Origin: Streptomyces sp. HM190
Lineage (GTDB): Bacteria > Actinomycetota > Actinomycetes > Streptomycetales > Streptomycetaceae
Assembly: GCF_009857135.1 (NCBI RefSeq)
Contig: NZ_CP047318.1
Span: 2,170,001 to 2,234,000 of the forward strand
Direction: 5' to 3'
DNA: 64,000 nt
Shown: positions 1 through 9,534 of the stretch, in pieces
Position numbering within the stretch: position 1 is the stretch's first letter
Layout of the letters: each line of letters starts with the position of its first letter
Notes under the pieces: model-generated
Told to the model about the DNA's origin: nothing
What the model saw: only the letters and a program-made list of their open reading frames with translations
The model's database searches: none
Made by a program: the position numbers and the translations under genes

Positions 1-599
1 ACACCCAGATCACCGAGGAGCTGAACGTGAGCTCCCTCGCCTCGCTGAGCGAGGTCGGAGGCAGCCTGGTGGACACCACCGCCAAGGCGAACTTCCGCGC
101 CCTCGGCAAGCGGTTCGGCAAGCGCGTCCAGGACGTGGCCAAGGCCGTGGCGAACGCGGACGCCGCCGCCCTCTCCCTCGCCCTGCGCGAGGGCACGGCG
201 TCGGTGGAGGTCGACGGTGAGACGATCACCCTGGCGCAGGACGAGGTGATCATCACGGAGACCCCCCGCGAGGGCTGGTCGGTCGCCTCCGACTCGGGTG
301 CGACGGTGGCCCTGGACCTGGAGATCACGGAGGAGCTCCGCCGGGCGGGCCTCGCCCGCGACGCGATCCGCCTGATCCAGGAGGCTCGTAAGAACAGCGG
401 CCTCGACGTGGCCGACCGCATCGCGCTGCGCTGGACCGCGACCGACGAGGCGGTGGTCGACGCGCTCACCGAGCACGCCGGGCTGATCGCCGACGAGGTC
501 CTCGCGACGGACTTCGCCACCGGGGACGCCGACGACACCTACGGCACCCCGTTCACGGACGAGGCCCTCACCCTTACGTTCCGCCTCCGCAAGGCGTGA
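1..599 (+). CDS. ileS: Isoleucyl-tRNA synthetase, C-terminal fragment
   Basis: Cut by the left edge: the reading frame is open from base 3 and ends at TGA 597-599, so about 198 C-terminal residues are present. The frame starts with ITEELNV, followed by an ALGKRFGKRV stretch and EITEELRRAGLARD, typical of the C-terminal anticodon-binding and junction region of IleRS. The catalytic HIGH/KMSKS core lies outside the window. The full enzyme charges tRNA-Ile in the cytosol. A strong hairpin follows at 669-704. The gene converges on divIVA, as in other Streptomyces. Confidence 0.9.
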   Translation, partial: TQITEELNVSSLASLSEVGGSLVDTTAKANFRALGKRFGKRVQDVAKAVANADAAALSLALREGTASVEVDGETITLAQDEVIITETPREGWSVASDSGATVALDLEITEELRRAGLARDAIRLIQEARKNSGLDVADRIALRWTATDEAVVDALTEHAGLIADEVLATDFATGDADDTYGTPFTDEALTLTFRLRKA

Positions 600-668
600 C
601 GCCGCCCCGCTGAAGGCGGCTCGGAGCAGACCGCTCCGCGCCGCGCCGCTCCACCGAGCAGGACCGAA

Positions 669-704
669 GGCCCGGTGACACCGCACGGACGGTGTCGCCG
701 GGCC
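669..704 (+). terminator. Terminator after ileS
   Basis: A 15-bp stem (669-683 with 690-704, one G-U type mismatch) encloses a 6-base loop and is followed by TTCCCG. It sits 70 bases beyond the ileS stop codon. There is no long U run, as is usual in Streptomyces. Confidence 0.7.
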
Positions 705-788
705 TTCCCGCGTGGAGTGCGCAGCGCGCGGGACATCCGGCCCATCCGCGAACAAACGCCCTATAACCCCCCGAACGCGCGTAGCACA

Positions 789-829
789 AGGGCGGGGCCC
801 CGGACCGAAGTGATCCGGGGCCCCGCCCT
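789..829 (-). terminator. Terminator of divIVA
   Basis: A perfect 16-bp GC-rich inverted repeat (789-804 with 814-829) with a 9-base loop lies 36 bases downstream of the divIVA stop codon on the minus strand. It probably works in both directions between convergent ileS and divIVA. Confidence 0.7.
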
Positions 830-864
830 GAATGCCGTCGACGCCTATGGCGTGCCGGTGATGA

Positions 865-2070
865 TCAGTTGTCGTCCTCGTCGATGAGGAACCCGCGCAT
901 CGGCGAGGGGGCCTGCCCCATCGGCGACGGACCCTGCGGCCGGACCGGAGCCATCGGCTGGGTCATGGCCGGGGACATCTGCTGCTGACCGCCGTAGGAG
1001 GGCGCAGCCGGCGCCGGGGCGCCACCCATGCCCTGACCGCCGTACGACGGCGCGCTCGCACCGGCCGGCGCCATGGACGGCGACGGGGACGGCGGCAGCG
1101 ACGCGGTCGCCGGGGTGCGCGGCGGGGCCAGCGAGTCGTCCGCCTGGGTCTCCAGCTGACGCAGCTGCGACTCCAGGTAGGACTTCAGCCGCGTGCGGTA
1201 CTCGCGCTCGAAGCCGCGCAGGTCCTCGACCTTGCGCTCCAGCGTGGCGCGGGCCGACTCCAGCGAGCCCATCGCGACGCGGTGCTTCTCCTGCGCGTCC
1301 CGCTCCAGTGCGTCGGCCTTGGCGCGGGCATCCCGCTCCAGACCCTCGGCGCGGCTGCGGGCCTCACCGACGATCTTGTTGGCCTCGGAACGGGCCTCGG
1401 CGATCGCCTGGTCGGCGGTCTGCTGGGCCAGCGAGAGCACACGCGCGGCACTGTCGCCGCCCGGGCCCTGACCGGGGCCGCCCATGGGACCACCCATGGG
1501 GCCGCCCATCGGGCCACCCATCTGCTGCATGGGCGGCTGGCCGCCCATCGGGCCCTGCCCCATCTGGGGCTGACCCATCTGGCCCTGGCCCATGGGGCCT
1601 TGGCCCATCGGCCCCTGACCCATCGGTCCGGGACCCTGCTGACCCTGGCCACCGGGGCCGGCGGGCAGCTGCGGCGCACCGCTCGGCAGCTGGGGCGGGC
1701 CACCCATGGGGCCCCCCATCTGCTGCGGCGGGCCCGATATCCCGGCGGGTACGGGAGCGCCGGGACCCCGCATGCCCTGCTGCTGCATGCCACCCTGCTG
1801 CATGCCACCTTGCTGCATACCGCCCTGCTGCATGCCACCCTGCTGCTGGTCCTGCGGCTCGGGGGGCTTGCGCATGTTCTGCTGATTCTGGGCAGCAGCG
1901 CGCGTGGCCGCGGCGAGTTTGGCGCGCAGGTCCTCGTTCTCACGAAGCAAGCGCGTCAGTTCGGCTTCGACCTCATCGAGGAAGGCATCGACCTCGTCCT
2001 CGTCATAGCCTTCTCGGAGGCGGACGGTCGTGAACTGCTTGTTCCGCACGTCCTCGGGGGTCAACGGCAT
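865..2070 (-). CDS. divIVA: DivIVA/Wag31 polar growth scaffold protein
   Basis: 401 residues. The N-terminal DivIVA domain (about 1-60) starts [13 protein letters not shown] and contains the [16 protein letters not shown] block. A long low-complexity linker rich in Gln, Gly, Met and Pro follows (about 75-205), built of QGGMQ and GQGPM repeats. Then comes an Ala/Glu/Arg coiled coil (about 210-310) and a Pro/Ser/Met-rich tail ending in IDEDDN. In Streptomyces this protein marks hyphal tips, recruits wall synthesis and is essential; it has an extended middle compared with Bacillus DivIVA. The ATG is preceded by AGGTGAAG. It is the most downstream gene of the leftward division cluster. Confidence 0.95.
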   Translation of the reverse strand: MPLTPEDVRNKQFTTVRLREGYDEDEVDAFLDEVEAELTRLLRENEDLRAKLAAATRAAAQNQQNMRKPPEPQDQQQGGMQQGGMQQGGMQQGGMQQQGMRGPGAPVPAGISGPPQQMGGPMGGPPQLPSGAPQLPAGPGGQGQQGPGPMGQGPMGQGPMGQGQMGQPQMGQGPMGGQPPMQQMGGPMGGPMGGPMGGPGQGPGGDSAARVLSLAQQTADQAIAEARSEANKIVGEARSRAEGLERDARAKADALERDAQEKHRVAMGSLESARATLERKVEDLRGFEREYRTRLKSYLESQLRQLETQADDSLAPPRTPATASLPPSPSPSMAPAGASAPSYGGQGMGGAPAPAAPSYGGQQQMSPAMTQPMAPVRPQGPSPMGQAPSPMRGFLIDEDDN

Positions 2071-2116
2071 CTCTTCACCTCAACGTAGTCGTCGGCATTC
2101 GGCAAGACCGCATCTC

Positions 2117-2413
2117 TCACATCGTTCCCATCGCGCCGGCCACTACCGTGCGCAGGATAAAAACGATGATCATCAGCACGAAGAAGGACAGGTCGAGCGC
2201 CACGCCCCCGAGACGCAGCGGCGGAATGAACCGCCGCAGAAGCTTGAGCGGTGGATCAGTGACAGTGTAGGTGGCCTCCAGAACGACCACCATCGCCTTG
2301 CCGGGTTGCCATGAGCGGGCGAACTGGAAGACGTAGTCCATGACCAACCGGAAGATCAGCACGATGAAGAACACCGTCAGCGCGATGTAGAGGATCGTCA
2401 AGACCACGCTCAT
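2117..2413 (-). CDS. YggT-family small membrane protein
   Basis: 98 residues with two hydrophobic segments (about 3-22 and 72-95) around a basic, aromatic loop (FRLVMDYVFQFARSW) and a PPLKLLRRFIPPLRLGG motif, as in the YggT family (SCO2078-like). The function is not well defined. Its place between sepF and divIVA is conserved in actinobacteria and suggests a role in division or polar growth. The ATG at 2413 is preceded by a purine-rich stretch. Confidence 0.88.
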   Translation of the reverse strand: MSVVLTILYIALTVFFIVLIFRLVMDYVFQFARSWQPGKAMVVVLEATYTVTDPPLKLLRRFIPPLRLGGVALDLSFFVLMIIVFILRTVVAGAMGTM

Positions 2414-2473
2414 GTCCGGTGTTTCCCTCTCCCCGTTCCGTGCTGCCTGTACTGCTGTTTCCGGTGGTGCGTC

Positions 2474-3115
2474 TCAGCTCTGGTTGAAGAACCCGCCCTC
2501 TGCGATGCGGGCCTTGTCCTCCGCCGTGACATCGACGTTAGCAGGCGACAACAGGAACACCTTCTGCGTCACCCGCTCGATGCTGCCGTGAAGACCAAAC
2601 ACCAGACCTGCCGCAAAGTCGACAAGTCGCTTCGCATCTGTGTCGTCCATCTCAGTCAGATTCATGATCACCGGGGTGCCCTCACGGAAGTGTTCCCCGA
2701 TGGTACGGGCCTCGTTGTAGGTCCGCGGGTGCAACGTCGTGATCCGATACGGCTCCCGCTCGGACACGACCTTGGGCATGATCACCGGTGCGTTCTTCTC
2801 CAGACTGGAACGGTCTTGTGTGATGGACGCCACGGGCGCGATCCGGGCGGGTCGCACCGATTCCGCGGGGAGCGAAGTGGCGTGCGACACCGGCTCGCGC
2901 TGCGCCGGGGGCTGCACCACTCGCACCGGTTCGTCCCTTTGGGACTGATGTGACTGGTGTGACTGGTGCGCCGGTTCATGGCGCCGGTGGTCCCGCTCGG
3001 GCTCGGGGTCGAGCTCGGGCTCGAAGTCGTCATCGGGGTCGAATCCCCTGCCGTCGTACCCATCGTCCTCCACGAGGCCGAGGTAGACCGCCATCTTGCG
3101 CATCGCGCCGGCCAT
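2474..3115 (-). CDS. sepF: SepF cell-division protein
   Basis: 213 residues. The N-terminal amphipathic membrane anchor is [22 protein letters not shown] long acidic, His/Gln-rich linker (about 25-105) leads to the C-terminal SepF domain (about 115-205, with [26 protein letters not shown]). SepF tethers FtsZ polymers to the membrane and replaces FtsA, which actinobacteria lack. It lies between ftsZ and divIVA with the usual spacing of this cluster. Confidence 0.95.
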   Translation of the reverse strand: MAGAMRKMAVYLGLVEDDGYDGRGFDPDDDFEPELDPEPERDHRRHEPAHQSHQSHQSQRDEPVRVVQPPAQREPVSHATSLPAESVRPARIAPVASITQDRSSLEKNAPVIMPKVVSEREPYRITTLHPRTYNEARTIGEHFREGTPVIMNLTEMDDTDAKRLVDFAAGLVFGLHGSIERVTQKVFLLSPANVDVTAEDKARIAEGGFFNQS

Positions 3116-3244
3116 GCTCTGAGTCCTCCGCTCTGTGGTGGATCGACTGACGACTTCCCAAGTGCCCGCGATCCACGAGGTCGTTGCGCCCGCCCTTCGA
3201 CGGAATGACCATATTTTCTGCTGTGGTCCGACTTCTTGGCGACG

Positions 3245-3970
3245 TTACCCGAGCCCGGGACGGACTCCGAGTACCGCAGTGCCGACGCGCACATGTGTCG
3301 CTCCCGCCGCCACGGCCTCCTCGAGGTCCGCACTCATCCCCGCGGAGACCATGTTCGCAGCCGGATGGGCGCGGCGCAGGTCGGTCGACAAATCCATCAA
3401 CCGCCCGAACGCCTCGCGTCGGCGCCCCGCGTACTCACCGGTGAGCGGCGCCACGGTCATCAGACCGTCGAGCCGCACCCCCGGGGAGGCGGCGAGGAGG
3501 TCGGCCAACTCCTCGATCCCGTCCGGCCCGACGCCGCCGCGCGCCCCGCGACCGCTGTCGTCCGCGTCGAGGGCGACCTGGATGAGGCAGCCCACCTCGC
3601 GTCCGGCCCGGACCGCCTCCTTCGACAGCGCCGTGACGAGCCGGGAGCGGTCGACGGACTGCACGAGATCCGCATAACGCACCACAGAACGGACCTTGTT
3701 GGTCTGCAGTTGCCCCACGAAGTGCCACACAAGGGGCAGATCCGAGCACTCCGCCGCCTTGGGGGCCGCGTCCTGGTCCTTGTTCTCGGCGACGTGACGC
3801 ACACCGAGTTCCGACAGGATCCGCACATCGCTCGCGGGGTAGGTCTTGGTGACCACGATCAGGGTCACCTCTTCGCGCTCGCGCCCCGCGGCCGCGCACG
3901 CCTCCGCGATGCGACGCTCCACCTTCGCCAGGTTCGCGGCGAGTTGTGCCTTACGGTCGGTCATGCCCAT
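3245..3970 (-). CDS. YggS-family pyridoxal-phosphate homeostasis protein
   Basis: 241 residues and a full single-domain PLP-binding TIM barrel. The PLP-lysine motif is VTLIVVTKTYPASD (about 36-49), followed by GVRHVAENKDQDA, WHFVGQLQTNK and, near the C-terminus, GMSADLEEAVAAGATHVRVGTAVLG. The family buffers PLP and affects amino-acid metabolism without known catalysis. The start ATG overlaps the stop of the upstream gene (TGATG); a second in-frame ATG lies two codons later. Conserved just downstream of ftsZ. Confidence 0.92.
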   Translation of the reverse strand: MGMTDRKAQLAANLAKVERRIAEACAAAGREREEVTLIVVTKTYPASDVRILSELGVRHVAENKDQDAAPKAAECSDLPLVWHFVGQLQTNKVRSVVRYADLVQSVDRSRLVTALSKEAVRAGREVGCLIQVALDADDSGRGARGGVGPDGIEELADLLAASPGVRLDGLMTVAPLTGEYAGRRREAFGRLMDLSTDLRRAHPAANMVSAGMSADLEEAVAAGATHVRVGTAVLGVRPGLG

Positions 3971-4698
3971 CAGTCCAGCCAGACATATCCCGCGAGTCGC
4001 CCTGTGGTGCGGTCGCGGCGGTACGAGAAGTGGTCACGCGACTCCAGCGTGCACACCGGTGACTGCTTCCGGTCGTGCACCCCCAGTCGCTCCAGCTGGG
4101 AGTGCACTCCGGCGCTCACATCCACGGAGGGCGTGCCCCAACTGGTCTCGGCGTACGCCGTCGGCTCCACGGCGGCCACGTCGGCGCGCATCGCCTCGGG
4201 CACTTCGTAGCAGCGGCCGCAGACGGCGGGGCCGGTGCGGGCGACGATCCGCGCGGGGTCGGCGCCGAGTCCGATCATGGCCTTGACGGCGGCGGGGACG
4301 ACCCCGGCGACCAGGCCGGGGCGACCCGCGTGGGCGGCGGCCGCGACCCCGGCGACGGGGTCGGCCAACAGCACGGGCACGCAGTCGGCGGTGAGCACGG
4401 CGAGCGCGAGACCGCGCCCGGTGGTGACGATCGCGTCGACGGAGGGGATGTCGGCGGCGCCCCACGGTCCGTCGACCACCGCCACCTCCGCGCCGTGCAC
4501 CTGGTTCATCCAGACGACCCGGCCGGGGTCGAGGCCCAGCGACCTCGCGGACCGCTCCCGGTTGGCCGTCACGGCGGCGGCGTGGTCCCCGACCGCCCCG
4601 CCGAGGTTGAGCTCCTCATACGGAGCGGCGCTCACCCCGCCCCACCTGTCGGTGAAGGCGAAGTGCGCGCCGCTCACGTCCTCGCGCTGTCCTATCAC
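3970..4698 (-). CDS. pgeF: PgeF/YfiH-type purine nucleoside phosphorylase (laccase-domain) protein
   Basis: 242 residues. Family motifs are NLGGAVGD (about 31-38), MNQVHGAEV with a metal-binding His, [12 protein letters not shown] and [13 protein letters not shown], and the AVCGRCYEV block. Old annotations say multicopper polyphenol oxidase; characterised members act on purine nucleosides, and E. coli YfiH edits peptidoglycan precursors. The GTG start at 4698 overlaps the ftsZ stop by four bases, so the two genes are co-translated, which fits a role in wall precursor quality control (inference). Confidence 0.88.
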   Translation of the reverse strand: MIGQREDVSGAHFAFTDRWGGVSAAPYEELNLGGAVGDHAAAVTANRERSARSLGLDPGRVVWMNQVHGAEVAVVDGPWGAADIPSVDAIVTTGRGLALAVLTADCVPVLLADPVAGVAAAAHAGRPGLVAGVVPAAVKAMIGLGADPARIVARTGPAVCGRCYEVPEAMRADVAAVEPTAYAETSWGTPSVDVSAGVHSQLERLGVHDRKQSPVCTLESRDHFSYRRDRTTGRLAGYVWLD

Positions 4699-5885
4699 TT
4701 GAGGAAGTCCGGTACGTCCAGCTCCTCCGCCGCGCTGTCCATGTAGGACCGGGACGGCGGGACCGGCGGGGCGACGGGCACCTCGCTCACCGGCTCGGGG
4801 GCGGGCGCCGGCTCCTCCTTCGGCTTGACGCTGCCGAGCGAGCCGAAGGACGGGCGGGCCTCGGCGGCGCGTACCGGGGCGGGTTCCTCCCGCTTGGCCG
4901 CGGCCGAGCCGAGGATGTTGTCCCGCTTGGCCGGCGGCTGTCCGCCGTCGAAGCCGGCCGCGATGACCGTGACGCGGACCTCGTCGCCGAGGGCGTCGTC
5001 GATGACCGCGCCGAAGATGATGTTGGCCTCGGGGTGGGCGGCCTCGCTGACCAGCTGGGCGGCCTCGTTGATCTCGAAGAGACCGAGGTCGGACCCGCCG
5101 GAGATGGAGAGCAGCACCCCGCGGGCGCCGTCGATGGATGCCTCCAGCAGCGGCGAGGAGATCGCCATCTCGGCCGCGGCCACCGCGCGGTCGTCGCCGC
5201 GGGCCGAGCCGATGCCCATGAGGGCGGAGCCGGCCTCGGACATGACGGACTTGACGTCGGCGAAGTCGAGGTTGATGAGACCGGGGGTGGTGATGAGGTC
5301 GGTGATGCCCTGGACGCCGGAGAGCAGGACCTGGTCGGCCGACTTGAAGGCGTCGAGCACCGAGACCTGGCGGTCCGAGATGGACAGCAGCCGGTCGTTC
5401 GGGATGACGATGAGGGTGTCGACCTCTTCACGGAGCTCGGCGATGCCGTCCTCGGCCTGGTTGGCGCGGCGGCGGCCCTCGAAGGTGAAGGGGCGGGTGA
5501 CCACGCCGATGGTGAGGGCGCCCAGCGAGCGGGCGATGTTGGCCACGACGGGCGCGCCGCCGGTGCCGGTGCCGCCGCCCTCGCCGGCGGTCACGAAGAC
5601 CATGTCGGCCCCCTTGAGGACCTCCTCGATCTCCTCGCGGTGGTCCTCGGCGGCCTTGCGGCCGACCGCCGGGTTGGCGCCGGCGCCGAGTCCGCGGGTG
5701 AGTTCACGGCCGACGTCGAGCTTGACGTCGGCGTCGCTCATCAACAGAGCTTGCGCGTCGGTGTTGATGGCGATGAACTCGACGCCCTTGAGACCGACCT
5801 CGATCATCCGGTTGATGGCATTGACACCACCGCCGCCGACACCGATGACTTTGATGACTGCGAGGTAGTTCTGCGGTGCTGCCAC
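4695..5885 (-). CDS. ftsZ: Cell-division tubulin FtsZ
   Basis: 396 residues. The start is GTG at 5885 ([19 protein letters not shown]). The GTP-binding tubulin signature [10 protein letters not shown] is near 104-113, and the synergy loop includes the [11 protein letters not shown] region. The C-terminus has a Pro/Glu-rich linker and a conserved tail ending [10 protein letters not shown], the site for SepF. FtsZ polymerises into Z-rings; in Streptomyces it is needed for sporulation septa and is not essential for growth. A 279-base upstream gap holds likely developmental promoters (see findings). Confidence 0.98.
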   Translation of the reverse strand: MAAPQNYLAVIKVIGVGGGGVNAINRMIEVGLKGVEFIAINTDAQALLMSDADVKLDVGRELTRGLGAGANPAVGRKAAEDHREEIEEVLKGADMVFVTAGEGGGTGTGGAPVVANIARSLGALTIGVVTRPFTFEGRRRANQAEDGIAELREEVDTLIVIPNDRLLSISDRQVSVLDAFKSADQVLLSGVQGITDLITTPGLINLDFADVKSVMSEAGSALMGIGSARGDDRAVAAAEMAISSPLLEASIDGARGVLLSISGGSDLGLFEINEAAQLVSEAAHPEANIIFGAVIDDALGDEVRVTVIAAGFDGGQPPAKRDNILGSAAAKREEPAPVRAAEARPSFGSLGSVKPKEEPAPAPEPVSEVPVAPPVPPSRSYMDSAAEELDVPDFLK

Positions 5886-6164
5886 GTCGAAGGCCTCTCG
5901 CCTCGAGTTACGTGTCGCCGCCTCGCGGGGTACCCGCGATCCGACGACTGATGCCGAAGTGGGACGGTCCGAACGCCGACCCGAACCCTAACGCTGAAGT
6001 TTAGGGTTACCAGTGTGTCTGTTCCTTGGACTCTTCCGAACAGGACACTAAGTCGACAAGTGGCGCACGTTCAACGAACACGCCGAACCTCCCGTTTTTC
6101 TTTTCACCCTATGTGATCAGCCGTAGCGGTGCCCAACCAGGGTGCTGGCCTGCACGGATATGCG
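5886..6164 (-). promoter_or_regulatory. ftsZ upstream regulatory region
   Basis: This gap between ftsQ and ftsZ is the least GC-rich part of the cluster. It contains a perfect 8-bp inverted repeat (AACCCTAA at 5984-5991 and TTAGGGTT at 6001-6008) and three GACAC pentamers in either orientation (5912-5916, 6015-6019, 6044-6048), the core recognised by WhiA. Several ftsZ promoters, including a developmental one, are known in S. coelicolor. The exact start points here are inferred only. Confidence 0.6.
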
Positions 6165-6968
6165 TCAACTCCCGGATGACGCAGGGGCCGTGGGGACGCT
6201 CACGTCGAAGTGCCCCGCGTCGGGGGCGGCTTCCATCAGAGCACTGAGCGCACGCGCCTTCGCACGCCCCTTCTCCGCGCTCCCCCAGGCGACGGTGCGG
6301 TCCCCGTCCAGCTCCAGCGAGATGGAGTCGTAGGAGCGGACCCTGACGACCCGGGTGTCCCGCGCGACCGCGGCCGGAATGTCGCCCGCGACCCGCACCG
6401 CCTCGCGCACGAGCCGCTCCTCGCCGAACCGCCGCAGACTCGCGGCGGAGGAACCCGGACGGGACAGCGCCATTTCCAGCACGGGAACGCCCTTCGGAGC
6501 GCGCGAAACGGTGGCGAAACGAACACCCTTCGCATCGACTTCGACGTACTTGCCCGAATTTCCGGCGGCCTCGACAATCAGGACCGGAGTGCGTTCAGCG
6601 ACTTTCAGCCCGATTCCGTGAGGCCAGGAACGAATGACCTCAACCACGTCGATTCGGGGCAATTTCTCCGTCAATCGCGACTCGATCGCGTCGGTGTCCA
6701 CGGAAATCAGCGGCTCGCCGAGGGGCACCTCGGCCACCTCGCGCACCCGGTCCTCGGTGAGGACCCGGGTGCCCGACACCGAGACCTGCTCGACCCGCAG
6801 CCACGACGAGCCGTACAGGGCCCAGAGCGAGACCCCGCCGAGCAGCACCAGGGCGACCGCGACGGCGATCAGCACCCGGGGGCCGGGCAGCCGCGGACGG
6901 CGTCGTGGAAGCGGGCCGGAGTCCAGATCGTCGTCCGCGCCGCGTTCGGCGGTGGTCGGTCCGGCCAC
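6165..6968 (-). CDS. ftsQ: Division protein FtsQ
   Basis: 267 residues, GTG start. A short basic cytoplasmic N-terminus is followed by one transmembrane helix (about 32-52). An extracytoplasmic POTRA domain (about 57-125, starting LRVEQVSVSGTRVLTEDRV) and the FtsQ beta domain follow. FtsQ links FtsL/DivIC to the septal synthase. It follows murG directly; murC, often found between them in other actinobacteria, is absent. Confidence 0.95.
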   Translation of the reverse strand: MAGPTTAERGADDDLDSGPLPRRRPRLPGPRVLIAVAVALVLLGGVSLWALYGSSWLRVEQVSVSGTRVLTEDRVREVAEVPLGEPLISVDTDAIESRLTEKLPRIDVVEVIRSWPHGIGLKVAERTPVLIVEAAGNSGKYVEVDAKGVRFATVSRAPKGVPVLEMALSRPGSSAASLRRFGEERLVREAVRVAGDIPAAVARDTRVVRVRSYDSISLELDGDRTVAWGSAEKGRAKARALSALMEAAPDAGHFDVSVPTAPASSGS

Positions 6969-6992
6969 GCTCCCCTGCCTTCTGCCGCGCCC

Positions 6993-8081
6993 CTAGCGGC
7001 GCGACGCGATCGCCTCGTACACCATCCCGACGAGCAGGTCGTCGGCGTCCCGGCGGCCGAACTCGCTGGCGGCGCGGGACATCTCGTACAGCCGGTGCGG
7101 GTCGGCGAGCACGGGCAGGACGTTCTGCTGGACCCACTGGGGGGTCAGTTCCGCGTCGTCGACCAGCAGTCCGCCGCCGGCCTTGACCACCGGCTGGGCG
7201 TTCAGCCGCTGTTCGCCGTTGCCGATGGGCAGCGGGACGTAGGCGGCGGGGAGCCCGACGGCGGAGAGCTCGGCGACGGTCATCGCGCCCGCACGGCAGA
7301 GCATCATGTCGGCAGCGGCGTACGCGAGGTCCATCCGGTCCACGTACGGTACCGGGATGTACGGGGGCATCCCCGGCATCTGCTGCACCTGCGGCAGTTC
7401 GTTCTTCGGGCCGACCGCGTGCAGGATCTGGATCCCGGCCTGCTGGAGGTAGGGCGCGACCTGCTGGACCACCTCGTTGAGGCGGCGGGCGCCCTGCGAG
7501 CCGCCGGAGACCAGCAGCGTCGGCAGGTTCGGGTCGAGGCCGAACAGGGCGCGGGCCTCGGGGCGCGCCGCGGCGCGGTCGAGGGTGGCGATGGAGCGGC
7601 GCAGCGGGATGCCGATGTAGCGGGAGTCGCGCAGCTTGCTGTCCGGGGTGGAGACGGCCACCTGGGCCGCGTACCGGGAGCCGATCTTGTTGGCGAGGCC
7701 GGGGCGGGCGTTGGCCTCGTGGACGACGATCGGCACGCCGAGGCGCTTGGCGGCGAGGTAGCCGGGCAGGGCGACATAGCCGCCGAAGCCGACGACGCAG
7801 TCCGCCTTGGTGCGCTCCAGGATCTGCTCGGTCGCCTTGATCGTGCCGCGCAGCCGGCCGGGCACGGTGATCAGCTCGGGCGTGGGCTTGCGTGGCAGGG
7901 GCACGGCGGGGATCAGCGCGAGTTCGTAGCCGCGCTCGGGGACGAGGCGTGTCTCAAGGCCGCGCTCCGTGCCCAGGGCCGTGATGCCCACGGTCGGGTC
8001 CTGCCTGCGCAGGGCGTCCGCGAGGGCGAGCGCGGGCTCGATGTGACCGGCGGTTCCGCCACCGGCGAGGACGACATGCAC
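6993..8081 (-). CDS. murG: MurG N-acetylglucosaminyltransferase
   Basis: 362 residues, GTG start (MHVVLAGGGTAGHIEPAL). It has the N-terminal G-loop GGGTAGH (8-14), VVGFGGYVALPG, VVHEANARPGLANK and the second G-loop VSGGSQGARRLNE, all MurG signatures of the GT-B fold. It transfers GlcNAc from UDP-GlcNAc to lipid I, making lipid II on the inner membrane face. Confidence 0.97.
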   Translation of the reverse strand: MHVVLAGGGTAGHIEPALALADALRRQDPTVGITALGTERGLETRLVPERGYELALIPAVPLPRKPTPELITVPGRLRGTIKATEQILERTKADCVVGFGGYVALPGYLAAKRLGVPIVVHEANARPGLANKIGSRYAAQVAVSTPDSKLRDSRYIGIPLRRSIATLDRAAARPEARALFGLDPNLPTLLVSGGSQGARRLNEVVQQVAPYLQQAGIQILHAVGPKNELPQVQQMPGMPPYIPVPYVDRMDLAYAAADMMLCRAGAMTVAELSAVGLPAAYVPLPIGNGEQRLNAQPVVKAGGGLLVDDAELTPQWVQQNVLPVLADPHRLYEMSRAASEFGRRDADDLLVGMVYEAIASRR

Positions 8082-8114
8082 CGAAATTCACCGCTCTCCG
8101 GACGGACGCGCCGT

Positions 8115-9440
8115 TCAGGCGCGCCGTCGCATCGTGTTCCATCTCCCGGGCCGCCCCGAAGGGCCGCCGCCCCGCTTTCTACCAAAGCGGGGTTGCCGCA
8201 TCGCAAGCGCCGCCCGCGCAGCGGGCTCGTCGCGTGCGAAGGCGATCAGCAGCCCGATGGCGAACATGGTCGGCAGCAGGGCGGAACCCCCGTAGGAGAA
8301 CAGCGGGAGCGGGACTCCGGCGATCGGCAGCAGACCGAGCACCGCACCGATGTTGATCACTGCCTGAGCGGTGATCCAGGTGGTCACGCCTCCCGCGGCA
8401 TACCTGACGAAGGGGTCCTCCGTGCGTCCGGCCACGCGGATACCCGCATAGCCTAGAGCCGCGAAGAGGGCGAGCACCGACAGCGTCCCCGCGAGGCCCA
8501 GTTCCTCACCGGTGACGGCGAAGATGAAGTCGGTGTGCGCTTCCGGGAGTTGGCCCCATTTTTCCACACTGGCGCCGAGCCCGGAGCCGAAGATTCCGCC
8601 CGAGGCGAGGGCGTAGATGCCGTGCACGGCCTGCCAGCAGGTGTCCCCCTGCCCCGGTTCCGTGGCACCGATGCACGCGAGCCGGGCCATACGGTTCTCG
8701 CTGGTCCTGATCAGGACGAAGCCGATCAGTCCGGCGACGGACAGCACGCCGACGAACAGCCTGGTCGGCGCCCCGGCCAGCCACAGCAGGCCGAACAGGA
8801 TGGCCGTGAGGATGATCGCGGTGCCCATGTCGCCGCCGAGCATGATCAGCCCGAGGAGCATGAAGGCCACCGGCACCAGCGGCACCAGCATGTGCTTCCA
8901 CTGGGTCAGCAGCCGCTTGTCCTCCTTGCGGGCGAGCAGGTCGGCTCCCCACAGCACCAGCGCCAGCTTGCCGAACTCGCTGGGCTGGATCTGGAACGAG
9001 CCGCCGACGGCGATCCAGTTCTGGTTGCCGTTGATCGACTGCCCTATCCCCGGCACCTGGACCAGGGCCATCAGGAAGACGCAGCCGGCCAGGATCGGGT
9101 AGGCCAGCGCCCGGTGCAGCTTCACCGGCATGCGCGAGGCCGCGAGCAGCAGCAGGGCGCCGATCGAGGCCGCGAGGAACTGCTTGCGGAAGAAGAAGGT
9201 CCCCGGCAGCGACTTCTGCAGCGCCGTGATCTGCGAGGCCGAGTAGACCATCACCAGGCCGAGCACGGTGATCAGCAGGCTGCCGCCGAGGATCAGGTAG
9301 TACGCGGTGAGCGGACGGTCCCAGGCCCGCCGCGCCCGCGTGTGGAGCCGGCGTACGGGGTTCTCGCGGGACGGGCGGGGGACGGGCGGCCTGCGGGTGA
9401 GGCGCTGGACGGGAGGACGGCCGGTACGGCTACTGGGCAT
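8115..9440 (-). CDS. ftsW: SEDS-family glycosyltransferase FtsW
   Basis: 441 residues. A basic Pro/Arg-rich N-terminus (about 1-45) precedes about ten transmembrane helices starting at YYLILGGSLLITVLGLVMVYSAS. SEDS motifs seen are QPSEFGKLALV, the large loop with HTDFIFAVTGEELGLAG, and GVPLPLFSYGGSALLP. It polymerises lipid II together with a class B PBP (FtsI) at septa. It sits between murD and murG, the usual position. Confidence 0.95.
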   Translation of the reverse strand: MPSSRTGRPPVQRLTRRPPVPRPSRENPVRRLHTRARRAWDRPLTAYYLILGGSLLITVLGLVMVYSASQITALQKSLPGTFFFRKQFLAASIGALLLLAASRMPVKLHRALAYPILAGCVFLMALVQVPGIGQSINGNQNWIAVGGSFQIQPSEFGKLALVLWGADLLARKEDKRLLTQWKHMLVPLVPVAFMLLGLIMLGGDMGTAIILTAILFGLLWLAGAPTRLFVGVLSVAGLIGFVLIRTSENRMARLACIGATEPGQGDTCWQAVHGIYALASGGIFGSGLGASVEKWGQLPEAHTDFIFAVTGEELGLAGTLSVLALFAALGYAGIRVAGRTEDPFVRYAAGGVTTWITAQAVINIGAVLGLLPIAGVPLPLFSYGGSALLPTMFAIGLLIAFARDEPAARAALAMRQPRFGRKRGGGPSGRPGRWNTMRRRA

Positions 9441-9534
9441 CGGGGGCGCCCTTCCCGCGGCGCACCGACGACATCCGTGTCACGCGTTCCCTCCCAGGTT
9501 CGCCCAGCTCCCCCGCCAGGCACGGGCGGGCCGG

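Noticed and set aside
1480..1880. Short direct repeats that look like a repeat array
   Set aside because: They encode the Gln/Gly/Met-rich linker of DivIVA; there are no spacers, so not CRISPR.
6210..8456. Very long plus-strand open frame opposite ftsQ-murG
   Set aside because: Stop-free antisense frame caused by high GC and G/C third positions; the minus-strand genes have clear family motifs.
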